Shown piece after piece: positions 60,157 through 64,000 of a stretch of DNA of 64,000 nt. The notes under the pieces were generated by a model. It saw only the letters and a program-made list of their open reading frames with translations. It was not told the origin of the DNA and searched no databases. The translations under genes and the position numbers were made by a program. How positions within the stretch are numbered: position 1 is the first letter of the stretch; every line of letters starts with the position of its first letter. This stretch comes from Isoperla grammatica. Its lineage: Eukaryota; Arthropoda; Insecta; Plecoptera; Perlodidae. The DNA is taken from contig OX246746.1 of NCBI GenBank assembly GCA_945910005.1, positions 24,369,987 through 24,433,986 on the forward strand, written 5' to 3'.

Positions 60157-61642
60157 GACGCTACGCGTCGTCAAATACGTGCTCAAATACTCTCTGTTTT
60201 TTAGAATTATATTCTTTACGGCTATATTGTTTACTGTTGCGCTCTTAAAGTTAATTCCCAAGGTATATTTAAAAATTGTCTACTTTGAAAAAAATCATTG
60301 TCTCGCTATGTTTGTTGTGAACGACCTCAGGCGTCGCCGAAATTTCAACGATTTTCTTGTCAAGTTCCACTTTCGGTACCGATTGTGGATGAACGGTGGT
60401 ACCTAGTTAGTCGTCGCGTCGAACTTAAGGTCAGTAAGAATCCTTGGTGACGTAGTATTAGCGTCGGTAGCGTCGGTTTGCACAGGTCATGGTGAGGCGA
60501 CGCCAACTTCAGGTAACCAAAATAGTAGATTTTTTGAGGTTTTTATTTTTTTACGGGTAAACGGTTAAAGATAGAATTTTTTGGTTGTCAGTTCCTTCTT
60601 ATTTATCGGTCTCTTGATATGTTTCGTATTTGTTAAAAAATAAAAAAAATAAAAAATTTCATTTTTCTCCGATTGTGCTCTTCTGAGACAAAATTTGAAA
60701 TTTTGGGCGCCTGTATCTCTGTAAGTATGACCCCCAGCATATTTTCGTTTTCAAGATGTCTAGATAATTAACGCAAAAAAAATAAAAAAAATAAAAACAC
60801 AAATTTGGACCACCCGTTTTTTAGCTACGAGCGCTTGAAAAAAAAATTTCCCCTTAGTAAACCCTTCATAAATATTCTGCTCTGAATATGGAACAAAAAA
60901 AAGTTTGCCGGTAACGGGTCTCGAACCCCGGACCGCGAAAACACTAGTCGGCGTCGCTACTGCCTACGCCACACCACTCGATGGAAAATGGAGCGCTTAG
61001 ACTGGTATATATTGTACTGCTCTCAATTAATGCATGTATGTATCTCGATTCATTCTTATTGTAATTCTAACACCAAGCATAGATGGATTTACGAAAAGAG
61101 GGTCTAATTGGATTTAAAAACATCCAAGAATACGATATGAAGATTAAAAACTCAGAAAATTGAGAAAAAAACGCCTTCTATTTTTTTTTCAATGTTTGGA
61201 GTTTTCATCATCAGATCGTTTTGATTGATTGGTTGATTGCGAAACCGTAAATCGTTTGTGGAAAAAACGAGCCGTTTGACGGTAAAAAAATAAACCGTGT
61301 TCATTCACGTTGATGTATTGATATAAATGTGTGAAAATGGTAAGAAAAAAAGAGTGTCTGCAACGGGTCTCGAACCCTAGACCTTATGCACTCGAAGCGC
61401 CGAAGTTCTACGTACGCCACACCACCAGATGAAATTTCCATTGCTTACACTGGTATATAACACACTGCTCTCAATGTATGGCATAACTTGTTGTATTCAG
61501 ATAGCTCGTCTACACGCCAACATTAAAACATGTTTTTTAGGCTAACCGTTATTGCAAGGCAAACATTAACATGTTTCATGTTTAGAGTTAGAATGTCCAA
61601 TGGAGAAACACTAATCATTATTTTCTTAACCCTTTAACAAGA
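60157..61642. repeat. Satellite monomer 38, 1,486 bp
   Basis: tRL2 is at about 60903-60979 and tRL1 at about 61354-61426. The conserved block has GAACGACCTCAGG instead of GAACGACGTCAGG. Confidence 0.92.
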
Positions 61643-63127
61643 GACGCTACGCGTCGTCAAATACGTGCTCAAATACACTCTGTTTTTTAGAATTATATTC
61701 TTTACGGCTATATTGTTTACTGTTGCGATCTTAAAGTTAATTCCCAAGGTATATTTAAAAATTGTCTACTTTGAAAAAAATCATTGCCTCGCTATGTTTG
61801 TTGTGAACGACGTCAGGCGTCGCCGAAATTTCAACGATTTTCTTGTCAAGTTCCACTTTCGGTACCGATTGTGGATGAACGGTGGTACCTAGTTAGTCGT
61901 AGCGTCGAACTTAAGGTCAGTAAGAATCCTTGGTGACGTAGTATTAGCGTCGGTAGCGTCGGTTTGCACAGGTCATGGTGAGGCGACGTCAACTAAAGGT
62001 AACCAAAATAGTAGATTTTTTGAGGTTTTTATTTTTTTACGGGCAAACGGTTTAAGATAGAATTTTTTGGTTGTCAGTTCCTTCTTATTCATCGGTGTCT
62101 TGATATGTTATGTATTTTTTTAAAAATAAAAAAAATAAAAAATTTCATTTTTCTCCGATTGTGCTCTTCTGAGACAAAATTTGAAATTTTGGGCGCCTGT
62201 ATCTCTGTTAGTATGACCCCCAGCATATTTTCGTCTTCAGGATGTCTAGATAATTAACGCAAAAAAAATAAAAAAAATAAAAACACAAATTTGGACCACC
62301 CGTTTTTTAGCTACGAGCGCTTGAAAAAAAAATTTCCCCTTAGTAAACCCTTCATAAATATTCTGCTCTGAATATGGAAGAATAAAAGTTTGCCGGTAAC
62401 GGGTCTCGAACCCCGGACCGCGAAAACACTTGTCCGCGTCGCTACTGCCTACGCCACACCACTCGATGGAAAATGGAGCGCTTAGACTGGTATATATTGT
62501 ACTGCTCTCAATTAATGCATGTATGTATCTCGATTCATTCTTATTGTAATTCTAACACCTAGCGTAGATAGATTTACGAAAAGAGGGTCTAATTGGATTT
62601 AAAAACATCCAAGAATACGATCTGAAGATTAAAAACTCAGAAAATTGAGAAAAAAACGCCTTCTATTTTTTTTTCAATGTTTGGAGTTTTTATCATCAGA
62701 TCGTATTGATTGATTGGTTGATTGCGAAACCGTAAATCGTTTGTGGAAAAATCGAGCCGTTTGACGGTAAAAAAATAAACCGTGTTCATTCACTTTGATG
62801 TATTGATATAAATGTGTGAATATGGTAAGAAAAAAAGAGTGTCTGCAACGGGTCTCGATCCCTAGACCTTATGCACTCGAAGCGCCGAAGTTCTACGTAC
62901 GCCACACCACCAGATGAAATTTCCATTGCTTACACTGGTATATAACACACTGCTCTCAATGTATGGCATAACTTACTGTATTCAGATAGCTCGTCTACAC
63001 GCCAACATTAAAACATGTTTTTTAGGCTAACCGTTATTGCAAGGCAAACATTAACATGTTTCATGTTTAGAGTTAGAATGTCCAATGGAGAAACACTAAT
63101 CATTATTTTCTTAACCCTTTAACAAGA
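61643..63127. repeat. Satellite monomer 39, 1,485 bp
   Basis: tRL2 is at about 62389-62465 (empty-site form ACACTTGTCCGCG) and tRL1 at about 62839-62911. The inverted repeat spans about 62614-62707. Confidence 0.92.
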
Positions 63128-64000
63128 GACGCTACGCGTCGTCAAATACGTGCTCAAATACACTCTGTTTTTTAGAATTATATTCTTTACGGCTATATTG
63201 TTTACTGTTGCGATCTTAAAGTTAATTCCCAAGGTATATTTAAAAATTGTCTACTTTGAAAAAAATCATTGCCTCGCTATGTTTGTTGTGAACGACGTCA
63301 GGCGTCGCCGAAATTTCAACGATTTTCTTGTCAAGTTCCACTTTCGGTACCGATTGTGGATGAACGGTGGTACCTAGTTAGTCGTAGCGTCGAACTTAAG
63401 GTCAGTAAGAATCCTTGGTGACGTAGTATTAGCGTCGGTAGCGTCGGTTTGCACAGGTCATGGTGAGGCGACGTCAACTTCAGGTAACCAAAATAGTAGA
63501 TTTTTTGAGGTTTTTATTTTTTTACGGGCAAACGGTTTAAGATAGAATTTTTTGGTTGTCAGTTCCTTCTTATTCATCGGTGTCTTGATATGATATGTAT
63601 TTTTTTAAAAATAAAAAAAATAAAAAATTTCATTTTTCTCCGATTGTGCTCTTCTGAGACAAAATTTGAAATTTTGGGCGCCTGTATCTCTGTTAGTATG
63701 ACCCCCAGCATATTTTCGTTTTCAGGATGTCTAGATAATTAACGCAAAAAAAATAAAAAAAATAAAAACACAAATTTGGACCACCCGTTTTTTAGCTACG
63801 AGCGCTTGAAAAAAAAATTTCCCCTTAGTAAACCCTTCATAAATATTCTGCTCTGAATATGGAAGAATAAAAGTTTGCCGGTAACGGGTCTCGAACCCCG
63901 GACCGCGAAAACACTTGTCCGCGTCGCTACTGCCTACGCCACACCACTCGATGGAAAATGGAGCGCTTAGACTGGTATATATTGTACTGCTCTCAATTAA
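63128..64000. repeat. Partial satellite monomer 40 at window end
   Basis: It contains the conserved block, both A-rich tracts and tRL2 at about 63873-63949, again with ACACTTGTCCGCG. The array continues past the window. Confidence 0.92.

Larger units (their letters stand above)
1..64000. repeat. Satellite array, ~1,485-bp monomers carrying two tRNA-like elements
   Basis: The same ~1,485-bp sequence recurs head to tail through the whole window. The landmark GACGCTACGCGTC, or a close variant, occurs 40 times, and spacings of 1,473-1,492 bp dominate. Exceptions are explained by two insertions (each present twice), a 17-bp deletion (seen twice) and one ~336-bp deletion. Relative to the landmark L, each monomer has a GTCG/GACG-rich block, two A-rich tracts, tRL2 at about L+745 to L+821 (minus), an inverted repeat at about L+970 to L+1062, and tRL1 from 289 to 217 bp before the next L (minus). 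No protein-coding capacity is credible. Cellular role is unknown; pericentromeric, subtelomeric or interstitial satellite are all possible. Confidence 0.97.

Noticed and set aside
1..64000. CRISPR array or bacterial repeat region
   Set aside because: The repeat unit is ~1.5 kb without unique spacers, and the associated elements (hAT transposon, poly(A) tail, Pol III boxes) are eukaryotic.

Overview
This window is non-coding satellite DNA from what looks like a eukaryotic, probably invertebrate, genome. It is AT-rich and has no credible protein-coding gene. Almost all of it is one head-to-tail tandem array with a monomer of about 1,485 bp; 40 copies of one conserved landmark (GACGCTACGCGTC) were located by eye. 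The eukaryotic call rests on Pol III-type tRNA-like elements inside every monomer, a classical hAT-type non-autonomous DNA transposon with an 8-bp target duplication, a second inverted-repeat transposon, and a poly(A)-tailed segment. 'Invertebrate' is a weak guess, based partly on AGGCCTA-rich DNA in one insertion.

Monomer architecture on the + strand, counted from the landmark L: a GTCG/GACG-rich conserved block (L to about L+350); an A-rich tract, a spacer of roughly 120 bp and a second A-rich tract (about L+470 to L+640); tRNA-like element 2 (tRL2, minus strand, about L+745 to L+821); a long imperfect inverted repeat (about L+970 to L+1062); and tRNA-like element 1 (tRL1, minus strand, 289 to 217 bp before the next L). 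tRL1 and tRL2 are diverged paralogues. Each has a B box, an A-box-like sequence, a TATATA-like sequence about 28 nt upstream and a T-run just downstream, so the arrangement of a Pol III gene is kept although the tRNA fold has decayed.

Layout. Positions 1-15,871: diverged monomers in a four-monomer higher-order pattern (A-B-C-D, about 5.92 kb) with rearranged units. Positions 15,872-31,600: a more homogeneous domain with two mobile-element insertions, a 495-bp hAT element and a 2,104-bp inverted-repeat element that splits one tRL2. Positions 31,601-36,279: a junction region holding a C-type fragment and a recent one-monomer duplication. Positions 36,280-52,008: a near-perfect second copy of 15,872-31,600 at an offset of exactly 20,408 bp, including both insertions and identical homopolymer lengths; one base difference was seen. 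Positions 52,009-64,000: further homogeneous monomers, one lacking about 336 bp and its tRL1.

The most notable points are the satellite built around two paralogous Pol III-like modules, the 20.4-kb near-identical repeat (very recent amplification or an assembly artefact), and the 2.1-kb transposon that does not fit an obvious superfamily.
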